Positions 26,263 through 34,287 of a stretch of 64,000 nt of DNA are shown in pieces. The DNA is from Streptomyces sp. NBC_00513. GTDB lineage: Bacteria > Actinomycetota > Actinomycetes > Streptomycetales > Streptomycetaceae. The notes under the pieces were generated by a model. That model had not been told where the DNA came from. It searched no databases and saw nothing but the letters and a program-made list of their open reading frames with translations. Made by a program: the position numbers and the translations under genes. The stretch is taken from assembly GCF_041431415.1 (NCBI RefSeq), contig NZ_CP107845.1, positions 3,968,001 through 4,032,000 on the forward strand. Direction: 5' to 3'. Each line of letters opens with the position of its first letter. Within the stretch, counting starts at the first letter, position 1.

Positions 26263-26897
26263 GCGACGGCCTTGCCCACCACCGGGGCCAGCCCCACCGA
26301 ACGCCCGACGGCCCCGGTGTCACCGCAGCGCACGAGCCAGTTGGCGAGCATCCGGTGGCCCCACTCGGTCAGCACCGACTCGGGGTGGAACTGCACGCCC
26401 TCGACGTCGTGCTCCCGGTGCCGCAGCCCCATGATGATGCCGTCCTCGGTGCGCGCGGTGACCTCCAGCACGTCCGGCAGGGTCAGCGGCTCGGCGGCGA
26501 GCGAGTGGTAGCGGGTCGCGGTGAACGGCGACGGCAGTCCCTCGAAGACCCCGAGCCCCTCGTGCGTCACGGGCGAGGTCTTGCCGTGCAGCAGCTCGGG
26601 AGCGCGGCCCACGACCCCTCCGTAGGCGACGGCCATCGACTGCATGCCGAGGCAGACGCCGAAGACCGGCACACCGGTCTCCGCGCAGTGCCGCACCATG
26701 TCCACGCAGACGCCGGCCTCCTCGGGGGTGCCGGGTCCGGGTGACAGGAGCACGCCGTCGAAGCCGTCCTGCGCGTGCGCGAGCTCGACCTCGTCGTTGC
26801 GCAGGACCTCGCATTCGGCGCCGAGCTGGTAGAGGTACTGGACCAGATTGAAGACAAAGCTGTCGTAGTTGTCGACAACCAGAATGCGCGCGCTCAC
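26259..26897 (-). CDS. pabA: Aminodeoxychorismate/anthranilate synthase glutamine amidotransferase
   Basis: Class I glutamine amidotransferase (213 aa) that supplies ammonia for p-aminobenzoate, and possibly anthranilate, synthesis. VDNYDSFVFNLVQYL opens the protein; the oxyanion region LLSPGPGTPEEAG, nucleophile Cys in GVCLGMQSMA and the His/Glu of VQFHPESVLTEWG complete the triad. The GTG at 26897 overlaps the stop of the small upstream membrane protein gene, and its own stop overlaps the sortase start. Its place between sortase genes is conserved in Streptomyces as I recall; the reason is unclear. Confidence 0.92.
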   Translation of the reverse strand: MSARILVVDNYDSFVFNLVQYLYQLGAECEVLRNDEVELAHAQDGFDGVLLSPGPGTPEEAGVCVDMVRHCAETGVPVFGVCLGMQSMAVAYGGVVGRAPELLHGKTSPVTHEGLGVFEGLPSPFTATRYHSLAAEPLTLPDVLEVTARTEDGIIMGLRHREHDVEGVQFHPESVLTEWGHRMLANWLVRCGDTGAVGRSVGLAPVVGKAVA

Positions 26898-27070
26898 GGA
26901 GTGGCTCCCGATCCCTCGTCCACCGTCACATCGTTGAACGGAAGGAGCGGCTCGGCCCACGGGAAGACGTACTGGAAGAGCACGAAGACCACCGCGAGGA
27001 CCAGTACGAGAGAGATCAGCGCGCGGACCCACGCGTTGCCGGGCAGGTGCCGCCAGATCCAGCCGTACAT
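26894..27070 (-). CDS. Small single-span membrane protein
   Basis: A 58-aa protein beginning MYGWIWRHLPGNAW with one strongly hydrophobic span (LISLVLVLAVVFVLFQYVF) and an acidic C-terminus. The ATG at 27070 follows AAAGGGA and is preferred over a longer in-frame start at 27118. Its stop overlaps the pabA GTG, a coupling that supports it being real. It may assist the neighbouring sortases, but no family is recognised. Confidence 0.65.
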   Translation of the reverse strand: MYGWIWRHLPGNAWVRALISLVLVLAVVFVLFQYVFPWAEPLLPFNDVTVDEGSGATP

Positions 27071-27149
27071 TCCGTCCGCGTCCCTTTCGTCCCACGCACC
27101 GCGGGGGCGGTACCGCAACAGACTAAAGGCAGCGGCCCGACGACAGGGG

Positions 27150-27932
27150 TCAGCTCGACAAACCCTCGGGTTCGCCCTCGGCGGCTCCCCGGGTGCCCGT
27201 GAGTTCGGCCCAGACGATCAGCCGGTGGCTGTGGCCCCATTCCGGATCGCAGGTGGTCAGGGTCAGGTAGCGGCCGGGGGTGGTGAAGGGGGAGCGCGCG
27301 GGCACCGCGTCGACCACCCCGGTCTCGTCGGGCAGGGTGCGCAGCGGCGCGGCCCGGACCGTGTACGTGTACCAGGTCGTCGCGTCCTTGAGGATCACGC
27401 TGTCCCCCGGCCGCAGCTCGGGGATGTCCTTGAAGGGGTCCCCGTACGTCCGCCGGTGCCCGGCGACCGCGAAGTTCCCGGTCTCGCCGAGCCGGCCGCT
27501 GCCCGGGTAGTGGCCGAGGCCCTTCTTGAGCAGCTCGGTGCCGGTGCCCTCCAGCACGGGCTTGTTCCAGTCCCGACCGAAGCGGGGCACGTACATCTCG
27601 GCGAAGGCCCGGCCCTCGGGGGTCCGCGCCGGTTCCGGCCGTGTCGAGGGCCGTGTCGAGGGACCCGTCGAGGGACCCGTCGAGGGACTCGGGGCGGCGG
27701 TCGTCGGCACCGGAGCGGGGGCCGGTGCGTGGGCGGCGGGCGCGGCCCAGCGGTCGCGCATCCGGGCCATCTCCCCGTCCATGGCCCGGTCGGCCTTGAC
27801 CCCGGTCCACAGGAGCACGTACACGACGAACAACACGATCACCGTGCCGACGGTCAGACACACCTCGCTGAACGTCCGTACCAGCAGCCGCAGTACGACG
27901 TCAGGGCGTGGCGGACTCCACGGGCTTCGCAT
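27150..27932 (-). CDS. Class E sortase
   Basis: Third sortase of the run, 260 aa. A membrane span (CLTVGTVIVLFVVYVLLW) is followed by a Pro/Ala linker with the repeat STGPSTGPSTRPSTRP, then the barrel with VAGHRRTYGDP (His), TLTTCDP (Cys) and SHRLIVWA (Arg). The ATG start overlaps the end of the DUF881 gene by 32 bp; no strong ribosome site is visible, so coupling or a later start is possible. Confidence 0.88.
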   Translation of the reverse strand: MRSPWSPPRPDVVLRLLVRTFSEVCLTVGTVIVLFVVYVLLWTGVKADRAMDGEMARMRDRWAAPAAHAPAPAPVPTTAAPSPSTGPSTGPSTRPSTRPEPARTPEGRAFAEMYVPRFGRDWNKPVLEGTGTELLKKGLGHYPGSGRLGETGNFAVAGHRRTYGDPFKDIPELRPGDSVILKDATTWYTYTVRAAPLRTLPDETGVVDAVPARSPFTTPGRYLTLTTCDPEWGHSHRLIVWAELTGTRGAAEGEPEGLSS

Positions 27933-28677
27933 AGTGGAGGTCCACTGTGCCGGAGTAGGCGGGGAGTGTCAGCTCCTTGTGCTCCTCCACTTTCCAGCCG
28001 AGCCCGTACGCGTTCACGTACAGCTGGTAGTTCTGCAGGGCGGGCGAGGCGGCCAGGGCCTTGCGCAACGCGCGCGGATCACCGACGGCCGACACCTTGT
28101 AGGGGGGCGAGTAGACCCGGCCCTGGAGGATCAGCGTGTTGCCGACGCAGCGCACGGCGCTGGTGGCGATCAACCGCTGGTCCATGACCTCGATGCCCTG
28201 GGCGCCACCGAGCCACAGCGCGTTCACCACGGCCTGGAGGTCCTGCTGGTGGATGACGAGGTCGTTGGGCTGCGGTTCGGGAACGTTGGGGATGCGGGCC
28301 GTGGCGTTCGGCGGCGCGTCGTTGAGCGTGACCGTCAGACCCTTGCCGGAGAGCTCCTCGGTGCCCGAGGCTGTGCGCAGGGCGGCCAGCTTGGCGTCCT
28401 CGGCCCTGGTGCTCCCGTCGTCGCGCTCCGCGAGGGCGTCCACCTGGTCGCGCACGGTCGCGGTGGTCCGCTCCAGCTCGGCGTTGTCCTGGCTGCGCTC
28501 GTGGATGAGGTCGGACAGCTTCAGGAGTGAGCCGTCCGTGCGAATGTTCGTACCCTTGGACGTGTTGAAACTGGTGACGAAGATGAGGCCGGCCAGGGCG
28601 AAAACGGCAGCGGTCAACAACCGGACGGGCCTGGCCCGGCCACGGGGACCCGCGGAGGAGTCGTCGGAATTGCTCAA
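27901..28677 (-). CDS. DUF881-family membrane protein
   Basis: About 258 aa. An N-terminal membrane span (LLTAAVFALAGLIFVTSF) is followed by a helical region and the DUF881 domain with LTVTLNDAP, LVIHQQDLQAVVNALW, GAQGIEVMDQRL and TLILQGRVYSPPYKVSAVGD. TTG at 28677 is chosen because AAGGAG precedes it; an upstream GTG at 28701 has no ribosome site. DUF881 proteins often lie near division genes, and here crgA is divergent, 91 bp away. Function is not established. Confidence 0.85.
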   Translation of the reverse strand: MSNSDDSSAGPRGRARPVRLLTAAVFALAGLIFVTSFNTSKGTNIRTDGSLLKLSDLIHERSQDNAELERTTATVRDQVDALAERDDGSTRAEDAKLAALRTASGTEELSGKGLTVTLNDAPPNATARIPNVPEPQPNDLVIHQQDLQAVVNALWLGGAQGIEVMDQRLIATSAVRCVGNTLILQGRVYSPPYKVSAVGDPRALRKALAASPALQNYQLYVNAYGLGWKVEEHKELTLPAYSGTVDLHYAKPVESATP

Positions 28678-28768
28678 CGTAGCCTTCTCCTTCAACGCCA
28701 CAGGTCCACTACGCTAACGGACGCCCGGGGCAGGCAAGGTCCCCAGCGCATCGACAGGAGAGCCCCTC

Positions 28769-29023
28769 GTGCCGAAGTCACGTATCCGCAAGAAGGACGA
28801 CTACACCCCGCCGCCCACGCGGCAGGCGCAGACGATCAGGCTGACGAACCGGAGCTGGGTGGCCCCGGTCATGCTGGCCTTCTTCCTGATCGGTCTGGCC
28901 TGGATCGTCGTCTTCTACGTGACCGATACCCAGCTGCCGATCGAGTCGCTGGGCAATTGGAACATCGTGGTCGGATTCGGCTTCATCGCGGCCGGGTTCG
29001 GCGTCTCCACGCAGTGGAAGTAG
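28769..29023 (+). CDS. crgA: Cell division protein CrgA
   Basis: Small septation regulator (84 aa) that in Streptomyces coordinates FtsZ ring formation during aerial growth. The basic N-terminus [15 protein letters not shown] is followed by two membrane spans ([20 protein letters not shown] and [13 protein letters not shown]). GTG start with CAGGAG upstream. It is convergent with the rhomboid gene, and the gap contains a DnaA-box cluster. Confidence 0.95.
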   Translation: MPKSRIRKKDDYTPPPTRQAQTIRLTNRSWVAPVMLAFFLIGLAWIVVFYVTDTQLPIESLGNWNIVVGFGFIAAGFGVSTQWK

Positions 29024-29105
29024 CCTTCCCCACGCGGTGTGGGTAGTCCCGCGCGCCCGGTCACAGCACTAGCGCAGCGGGACCACCCTGGGAAGCTCTC
29101 CCCAT

Positions 29106-29172
29106 GAGTTATCCACAGCGTCATCCACACCTGAGGAAAAGACAGAAGATCTGTGGATAACTCTGTGGAGAG
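29106..29172. other. DnaA-box cluster between convergent crgA and rhomboid genes
   Basis: Four DnaA-box-like 9-mers lie in 67 bp: TTATCCACA at 29109-29117 (+), TCATCCACA at 29121-29129 (+), TTATCCACA at 29152-29160 (-) and CTCTCCACA at 29164-29172 (-). The outer sequence gagttatccacag (29106-29118) is repeated as a perfect inverted copy at 29151-29163. Both flanking genes end here, so a promoter role is unlikely. It lies about 21.7 kb from oriC. A replication-control or DnaA-titration role is inferred. Confidence 0.75.
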
Positions 29173-29187
29173 TTGACGCCGGTGTGA

Positions 29188-30069
29188 TCAGGTGAGTGCG
29201 GTCAGTTGGGCCGTACGGACCACGATCACACCCATGACCAGGAGAAACACCGCCGCGCACGTCCCCCACTGGATCAACGCCCGCTTTCTGCCCGCGGCGG
29301 GCAGGAGCATCCCCAGTGCCACCAGCGCACCGGTGACCAGGCCGCCGATGTGGGCCTGCCAGGACACCTCGACGTCCCCGATCCGCACGAAGGTCAACAA
29401 CAGCATCAGACCGACCATGATCAGGACCGGACGCATCTCGTAGCGCAGCCGGCGCGCCAGTACGACGGTGGCGCCGAGCAGTCCGAAGATGGCGCCCGAC
29501 GCACCGAGGGTCTGGGTGGACGGCCCGGTCAGCAGGTAGACGAGGGCGCTGCCGCCCAGGCCCGACAGCAGGTAGAGGGTCAGGTAGCGGGCCCGGCCCA
29601 GGGCCGCTTCCAGGGGACCGCCGATCACCCACAGGGCGATCATGTTGCCGATGATGTGCCACCACTGGGTGTGCAGGAACACCGAGGTCAGCAGGCGGTG
29701 GTACTCGCCGCCGGCGACGCCGTGGAGCGGTCCGCCCCAATAGTCGACGTAGCCGCCGAGCAGCTCCAGGGGGAGGACGATCCCCGGCGCCAGGAGGGTC
29801 GCGAAGAACAGGGCGACATTGACGCCGATGAGGATCTTGGTGACGAGGTGCGGGTCGGCGGCGACCACGCCGCCGGCGATGGTGCGCGGGGCGTTCGCGG
29901 TGGGACGGTGGCCCGTGCCGGAGCCCTCCCGGACGCATTCGGGGCACTGGAAGCCCACCGAGGCGCTGATCATGCACTCGGGACAGATCGGACGCTCGCA
30001 GCGGGTGCAGCTGATGCCCGTGCCCCGGTCCGGGTGGCGGTAACAGCCCGGCAGACGGTCGGTGTCCAT
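29188..30069 (-). CDS. Rhomboid-family intramembrane serine protease with N-terminal zinc ribbon
   Basis: Intramembrane protease of 293 aa. The N-terminus is cysteine-rich (CTRCERPICPECMISASVGF then CPEC), a B-box-like zinc-binding segment. The rhomboid core has FLHTQWWHIIGNMIALW, the catalytic Ser191 in LGASGAIFG and His240 in SWQAHIGG, within about six membrane spans. ATG at 30069. Substrates are unknown. Confidence 0.92.
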   Translation of the reverse strand: MDTDRLPGCYRHPDRGTGISCTRCERPICPECMISASVGFQCPECVREGSGTGHRPTANAPRTIAGGVVAADPHLVTKILIGVNVALFFATLLAPGIVLPLELLGGYVDYWGGPLHGVAGGEYHRLLTSVFLHTQWWHIIGNMIALWVIGGPLEAALGRARYLTLYLLSGLGGSALVYLLTGPSTQTLGASGAIFGLLGATVVLARRLRYEMRPVLIMVGLMLLLTFVRIGDVEVSWQAHIGGLVTGALVALGMLLPAAGRKRALIQWGTCAAVFLLVMGVIVVRTAQLTALT

Positions 30070-30245
30070 CGGTCCCCTCGATCGGTGGCGAGGCGGATGG
30101 TGCCACCCCGCCGGTCCGGTAGGTGTCCAGGTATGTATCCAGGACGGACGGGCGGGGCGAAAAGGTTCCCGGGGGCCGCGGTCGTCGGCTCCCGGCCGGG
30201 GCCGACCGGTCCCGGAGCCGCGGTCGGGCGTCTCCCCGGTCGGGG

Positions 30246-30773
30246 TCAGCGCTTCTCGATCACGACCGACTGGATGATCACGTCGTCCAGCGGGCGCTCG
30301 GTGCGCGGGTTGGTCGGCAGTCCGGCGATGGCGTCCACGATCTTCTGGCCGGCCTTGCCGGTGACCTCGCCGAAGATGGTGTGCTTGCGGGTCAGCCAGG
30401 CGGTCGGCGCGACGGTGATGAAGAACTGCGAGCCGTTGGTCCCCGGCCCGGCGTTGGCCATGGCGACCAGGTACGGCTTGGTGAAGGCCAGGTCGGGGTG
30501 GAACTCGTCCGCGAACTGGTAGCCCGGACCGCCCGTGCCGTTGCCGAGCGGGTCGCCACCCTGGATCATGAAACCGCTGATGATCCGGTGGAAGACCGTG
30601 CCGTCGTACAGCGGGTCCGTGGTCTTCTGCCCGTCCGTGGGTCGCGTCCACTCGCGGGCGCCGGTGGCGAGCTCCACGAAGTTCCGCACGGTCTTGGGGG
30701 CGAAGTTCGGGAGCAGCTCGATCTCGATGTCGCCGTGGTTCGTCTTCAGGGTGGCGTAGAGCTTCTCGGCCAC
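30246..30773 (-). CDS. Cyclophilin-type peptidyl-prolyl cis-trans isomerase
   Basis: Cytosolic cyclophilin of 175 aa. The catalytic Arg is in VFHRIISGFMIQGGDP, with NGSQFFIT and KHTIFGEVTGK completing the active site. GTG at 30773 (VAEKLYATLKTNHGDIEIE) follows GGAAGGC and matches the usual length; an upstream ATG at 30848 would add an unconserved-looking leader. It is divergent from the DUF5324 gene. Confidence 0.9.
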   Translation of the reverse strand: MAEKLYATLKTNHGDIEIELLPNFAPKTVRNFVELATGAREWTRPTDGQKTTDPLYDGTVFHRIISGFMIQGGDPLGNGTGGPGYQFADEFHPDLAFTKPYLVAMANAGPGTNGSQFFITVAPTAWLTRKHTIFGEVTGKAGQKIVDAIAGLPTNPRTERPLDDVIIQSVVIEKR

Positions 30774-30948
30774 GAATCTGCCTTCCATAGTCATCACTGT
30801 CGGTACAGATACTCCCACGGGGTGCTTCCACGCACAGAAATCCTCCACTCGGATGCCCTGTCACGCATGCCGGTCGACGGTAAGGCAGGCATGATCCGAC
30901 AAAGGGTGGAAAGGTGAACTGTGTCCGCCACCGAGGAGGAGGAACCCC

Positions 30949-31638
30949 GTGACCCGCAAGGACAGCGTGCACGCGGCAGCCGAGAGCGCCAGGGAGAGCA
31001 TGCGGCACGCAGCGGAAGTGGTGGCGCCGTACGCAGGAACCGCCAAGGACGCCGCTGTGCACTATGCGCATGAGGCGAACGAGCTGCTGGCGCCCAAGAT
31101 TTCGTACGCGGCCGGCGAGGCTGCCCGGCACGCGCGTACGACGTACGACTCCCATCTGCACCCCCACATCAAGGCGGCGCGCTCCCACGTGCCGCCGAAC
31201 GTGGACCGGGCCGCGACGAAGGCGGTGAAGCAGACCCGGCGCGCCGCGCGACAGGCAGCCGAGTACACCCAGCCGCGACTCGAAAGCGCGCTCGCCGCGG
31301 CGCAGCCGGTGGCCGAGGAGGCCGCCTCCCGGTCGACCGCCGCCTTCGCCGCCCTGCGCGGCCAGGTGTCGGCCGAGGAAGTGCGCAAGCTGGTGCGGCG
31401 CCAGAAGCGCCGGGCCCGCACGGGCCGGGTGTTCAAGGGCGTTCTGCTGGTCGGCGTCGTCGCCGGCGGGGCGTACGCGGCCTGGAAGTGGTGGGACCGT
31501 CAGTCGAACCCGGACTGGCTCGTCGAACCGCCGGCGGCCACCGAACTGTCCTCCCGCGACTCCGCTCCGGCGAGCTTTGACGACGAGCTGGCGGCGAAGG
31601 AGCAGGAGGCCCGCTCGGCCGGCGACGACCAGCAGTAA
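30949..31638 (+). CDS. DUF5324-family membrane-associated protein
   Basis: Protein of 229 aa, highly Ala/Arg-rich with amphipathic helices resembling apolipoprotein- or LEA-like repeats (ESARESMRHAAEVVAPYAGT and similar). One hydrophobic span (GVLLVGVVAGGAYAAWKWW, about residues 164-182) and an acidic C-terminus follow. GTG start at 30949 with GAGGAGGA upstream. The family is Streptomyces-typical and uncharacterised. Confidence 0.8.
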   Translation: MTRKDSVHAAAESARESMRHAAEVVAPYAGTAKDAAVHYAHEANELLAPKISYAAGEAARHARTTYDSHLHPHIKAARSHVPPNVDRAATKAVKQTRRAARQAAEYTQPRLESALAAAQPVAEEAASRSTAAFAALRGQVSAEEVRKLVRRQKRRARTGRVFKGVLLVGVVAGGAYAAWKWWDRQSNPDWLVEPPAATELSSRDSAPASFDDELAAKEQEARSAGDDQQ

Positions 31639-31664
31639 CGGGAGTCGCCCGACAGTCGGGAAGA

Positions 31665-31710
31665 CACGGCGAGGGGCCCGGATCGAGATCGATCCGGGCC
31701 CCTCGCCGTG
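31665..31710. terminator. Bidirectional terminator, 20-bp perfect stem
   Basis: Arms 31665-31684 and 31691-31710 are perfectly complementary with loop gagatc. It separates the convergent DUF5324 and LysM genes. Confidence 0.88.
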
Positions 31711-31717
31711 CCCGTCG

Positions 31718-31760
31718 CCCGCGGTCGGTCGGGGCCCGCGGTCGGTCGGGGCCCGCGGTC
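31718..31760. repeat. 17-bp tandem repeat, about 2.5 copies
   Basis: cccgcggtcggtcgggg occurs at 31718-31734 and 31735-31751, and the first 9 bases recur at 31752-31760, where they reach into the LysM stop codon. Confidence 0.85.
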
Positions 31761-32289
31761 AGTTGGGGAGGGTGAGCACCATCCCCGGGTGGATCAGGTC
31801 GGGGTTGGACCCGACGACTCCCCGGTTCATGGCGTAGAGCTCGCGCCAACGCGCCTCGTTGCCGAGCTCGCGGCGGGCAATCGCCGACAACGAGTCGCCG
31901 GACTTGACGGTGTACGTGCGCTTCTTCGCGACGGGCGCCGGCTTCGGCATGGGCGCCGCCGGAACCGCCTTGTGCGCGGCGGACGCCGGGGTGGGCGTGT
32001 GGTGCGCCACCGGCCCGGCCGCCGGGGGCCTGGGCGCAGCCGGCGCGGGCCTCGGCGGCGCGGCGGGCCGCAGGGGAGCCGGCGCGGGCTTCGGGGGAGC
32101 GGCGGCGGCCATCCGGTCGGCGGCCGCCTTGGTGGCCGCGGCGGCGTCGGTGTACTTCCCGCCGAGGTCGTTGGGCGCGTCCGGGGTGGCGGGCTTCGCC
32201 GCCGCCTGCTGTTCCACCTGCTCCTTCGCCGTCTCGGCGGCGTCGTGCGCCTTCTTCTTGTCGGACTTCAGGAAGTCGAAGATTCCCAT
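31759..32289 (-). CDS. LysM-domain protein
   Basis: Protein of 176 aa. It begins MGIFDFLKSDKKKAHDAAE, has a long Ala/Pro-rich linker (about residues 55-120) and ends in a LysM domain (about 124-176, TYTVKSGDSLSAIARRELGN to HPGMVLTLPN) that binds peptidoglycan or chitin. No signal peptide is visible, so it may be cytoplasmic like BON/LysM proteins. ATG at 32289 with GGAGG upstream. A 17-bp tandem repeat ends at its stop codon. Confidence 0.88.
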   Translation of the reverse strand: MGIFDFLKSDKKKAHDAAETAKEQVEQQAAAKPATPDAPNDLGGKYTDAAAATKAAADRMAAAAPPKPAPAPLRPAAPPRPAPAAPRPPAAGPVAHHTPTPASAAHKAVPAAPMPKPAPVAKKRTYTVKSGDSLSAIARRELGNEARWRELYAMNRGVVGSNPDLIHPGMVLTLPN

Positions 32290-32611
32290 GGTGTGTACGC
32301 CTCCGGCGTGGTGTCGCCCCCTGGCACAGTGCCTCCCTCCACTCTCGGCCACCCGGCGCCGACCGGCCGGGTGACTGAGCCGACCGGGGGACACCGCGGG
32401 CCGGACGCCCCCGGGGGTTCGCGGTCCCCCTGACGGACACGGCGGGCGGGTCGGGGGCTCTCGGCAGGGCGCGACCACGAGACCGCCGGCAACCAGCTCC
32501 CGTCCGCGCACCGGGCCTTCGCGCGCGGCCCCGGAAAGGCCGGCCGGCACAGCGCGACGCACCCCGTCGACGATCCGTCGACTCTCCCCGGCGGCGGGCG
32601 CGCCCCGCTCG
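32290..32611. other. Gene-free gap at left edge of accessory block
   Basis: About 320 bp upstream of the LysM gene with very high GC and no convincing gene. It holds short palindromes (gtcgac gatcc gtcgac at 32566-32582) and must contain the LysM promoter. No copy of the tRNA-Ala 3' end was seen here by eye. Confidence 0.5.
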
Positions 32612-33061
32612 GTGCCGGGTCGGCCACCGTTTCCGGCGACCGACCGCAGCGGTGCCCGCACCCCGCCGCGCACACGAAAAAGGCGTCAACACGTCAACCA
32701 TCCCGAGACCTACCAGCGCATCCTCCAGGCCAAGGCAGAGCGCGAAGAGGCCCGTCGTCGAGAACAGGCGGCACAGGAAGCCCGGCAAGCGGCGCAACTG
32801 CGTCAGAAGGAGGCCGTCGCGCTCGCCATCGCCTGCGGCTACTGCCGATCCCCCTCCGAGGCAGCCTGCGTCATCCCAGGTACTGGAGAAGCCTTCAAAC
32901 GGATCTTTCACCAGGCGCGTTATGCGCTCGCTGTCCATGCGGTCGAGGCTCAACAAGGGACCTGCCCGTCATGTGGCGCTCAACGCGGTGCGCTCTGCCA
33001 GACCAGCTCCGGGGGAAACGCCGGCAGTGCTCACGCGGCTCGCCGCCGCGCCTCCCAATAG
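32612..33061 (+). CDS. Zinc-finger protein of mobile-element type, possibly 5'-truncated
   Basis: The open frame gives up to 149 aa. From NHPETYQRILQAKAEREEAR onward it looks real: a Gln/Arg/Ala-rich helix, then CGYCRSPSEAAC and CPSCGAQRGALCQ ending in HAARRR, a C-x2-C pair set common in actinobacterial phage and ICE zinc-finger proteins. The only in-frame start is a GTG at 32612 with no ribosome site, and the first ~28 residues read like non-coding GC-rich DNA. The natural start therefore seems lost or changed (the codon before NHPE is GTC). Probably a remnant of an integrated element. Confidence 0.5.
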   Translation: MPGRPPFPATDRSGARTPPRTRKRRQHVNHPETYQRILQAKAEREEARRREQAAQEARQAAQLRQKEAVALAIACGYCRSPSEAACVIPGTGEAFKRIFHQARYALAVHAVEAQQGTCPSCGAQRGALCQTSSGGNAGSAHAARRRASQ

Positions 33062-33141
33062 GCCCGCCGTGCACTCAGGTCCGGGCGGTACAGGCGGGAA
33101 GCCGCTGCAACTAACGGACGGGAAGGGATCCCCCTGATCCG

Positions 33142-34281
33142 TCAGCCTTGAGAGTACGGATCGGAGTAGGGCTCCAACGACTGTCGCACAGCCTGTTGGA
33201 CCGTCTCGATGCGTGCCCCCGGAGCATAGGAGCGGGCACGGGTCTGTCCGTGCGCGACGAGCCAGCCACGGCGAACCAAGTCACGAAGGTCGCGAATCGC
33301 CTGCTGGTCCGAGAGTTCGGCGTCGTGCTGATAAACCGCCCGCCGTACGCGAGATCCCCAGAATGCGGGCAGCAAGGCATACACAACACGTTCGTCCATG
33401 CCATCTGCCGCGGCCTCCTCGCCTAGCCTGATCCAGGCCCTCGCAAGGAGATCCGTACGACGCTGCGCGACCTGCGCCTGCCGGTGGTGTGCACCCAGGC
33501 AGAAGCGGATCCACGGGTGCGTGTCTCGCTTCGGGCTCCAGGCCGGGCCACCGACTTCCTGCAGCACGTTGTAGTAGCCGTAGGTGTTGCGGCCGTACCC
33601 GAGCCACTCCTCAATGGAGGAGAACTCTGGTGGCATCAAGGCCTCACGGGCGAACACGAGGGTGGAGATCGAGCGCGACATGCGCCCGTTTCCGTCCTTC
33701 CAAGGGTGAATATTGACCAGGTTGAGGTGCGCCATGGAGGCTCTTACGTGCACGGGAGCATCCAGGTCACCATCGTTGAGCCAGTCGATCAGCTCGTTCA
33801 TGAGCCCGGGCACCTGCTCGAAATCCGGTGCCGTGTAGGCAGGCACAAGGGGATCGTCGGGGCTGGTGACAAACACCTGTCCATCCCGCCATCGACCGGG
33901 CCGCTTGTCCAGATGATGGCCCTGCAACATGAAGTGCAGGCCGTTGAGCAGACCCCCGTCGTACCGAAACCCTGGACCTGCATCCGACAGAGCCTGGATG
34001 TAGGTCATGGCCCGCTGGTAACCCTCCAGTTCTACCCTCGTCCGTTCCTCGGTCTCCAGCGGCTCCTCACCCGACATCAGCGCCTCGACGTCATCCACGG
34101 TCGCGGCATAGCCCTCGATGGTGTTCGAACCAGCAATCGCGCGAGCCGTCAGGTTCCGCCGTAGCTGTCCCTGCCAGCGCGGCTGCGCACGCAGCTGATG
34201 CCGCAAGCGCTGCCGCATCTCCTCGATCTCGCCAAGGACACGGCGGTCGTCGTCATCCAGAGAAGGAGTTCCATAGAGCAT
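33142..34281 (-). CDS. Fic-family protein with N-terminal inhibitory motif and C-terminal winged helix
   Basis: Fic protein of 379 aa, likely an AMP-transferase (or related nucleotidyl transferase). The active site is HPWKDGNGRMSR (His192 to Arg203), the family HxFxDGNGRxxR with Trp in place of Phe. The N-terminal SNTIEG at 52-57 fits the (S/T)xxxE(G/N) inhibitory motif of class II Fic proteins, whose Glu blocks ATP positioning. The C-terminal region (about 290-370, with ELSDQQAIRDLRDLVRRGWL) looks like a winged-helix DNA-binding domain. ATG at 34281. A 19-bp perfect palindrome overlaps the predicted promoter, so autoregulation is plausible. It belongs to the accessory block; target is unknown. 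Confidence 0.88.
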   Translation of the reverse strand: MLYGTPSLDDDDRRVLGEIEEMRQRLRHQLRAQPRWQGQLRRNLTARAIAGSNTIEGYAATVDDVEALMSGEEPLETEERTRVELEGYQRAMTYIQALSDAGPGFRYDGGLLNGLHFMLQGHHLDKRPGRWRDGQVFVTSPDDPLVPAYTAPDFEQVPGLMNELIDWLNDGDLDAPVHVRASMAHLNLVNIHPWKDGNGRMSRSISTLVFAREALMPPEFSSIEEWLGYGRNTYGYYNVLQEVGGPAWSPKRDTHPWIRFCLGAHHRQAQVAQRRTDLLARAWIRLGEEAAADGMDERVVYALLPAFWGSRVRRAVYQHDAELSDQQAIRDLRDLVRRGWLVAHGQTRARSYAPGARIETVQQAVRQSLEPYSDPYSQG

Positions 34282-34287
34282 GACTCG

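Noticed and set aside
32290..32700. attR copy of the tRNA-Ala 3' end at the left edge of the accessory block
   Set aside because: No stretch matching gattcgaactcctgac or its complement was found by eye, so site-specific integration is not proven.
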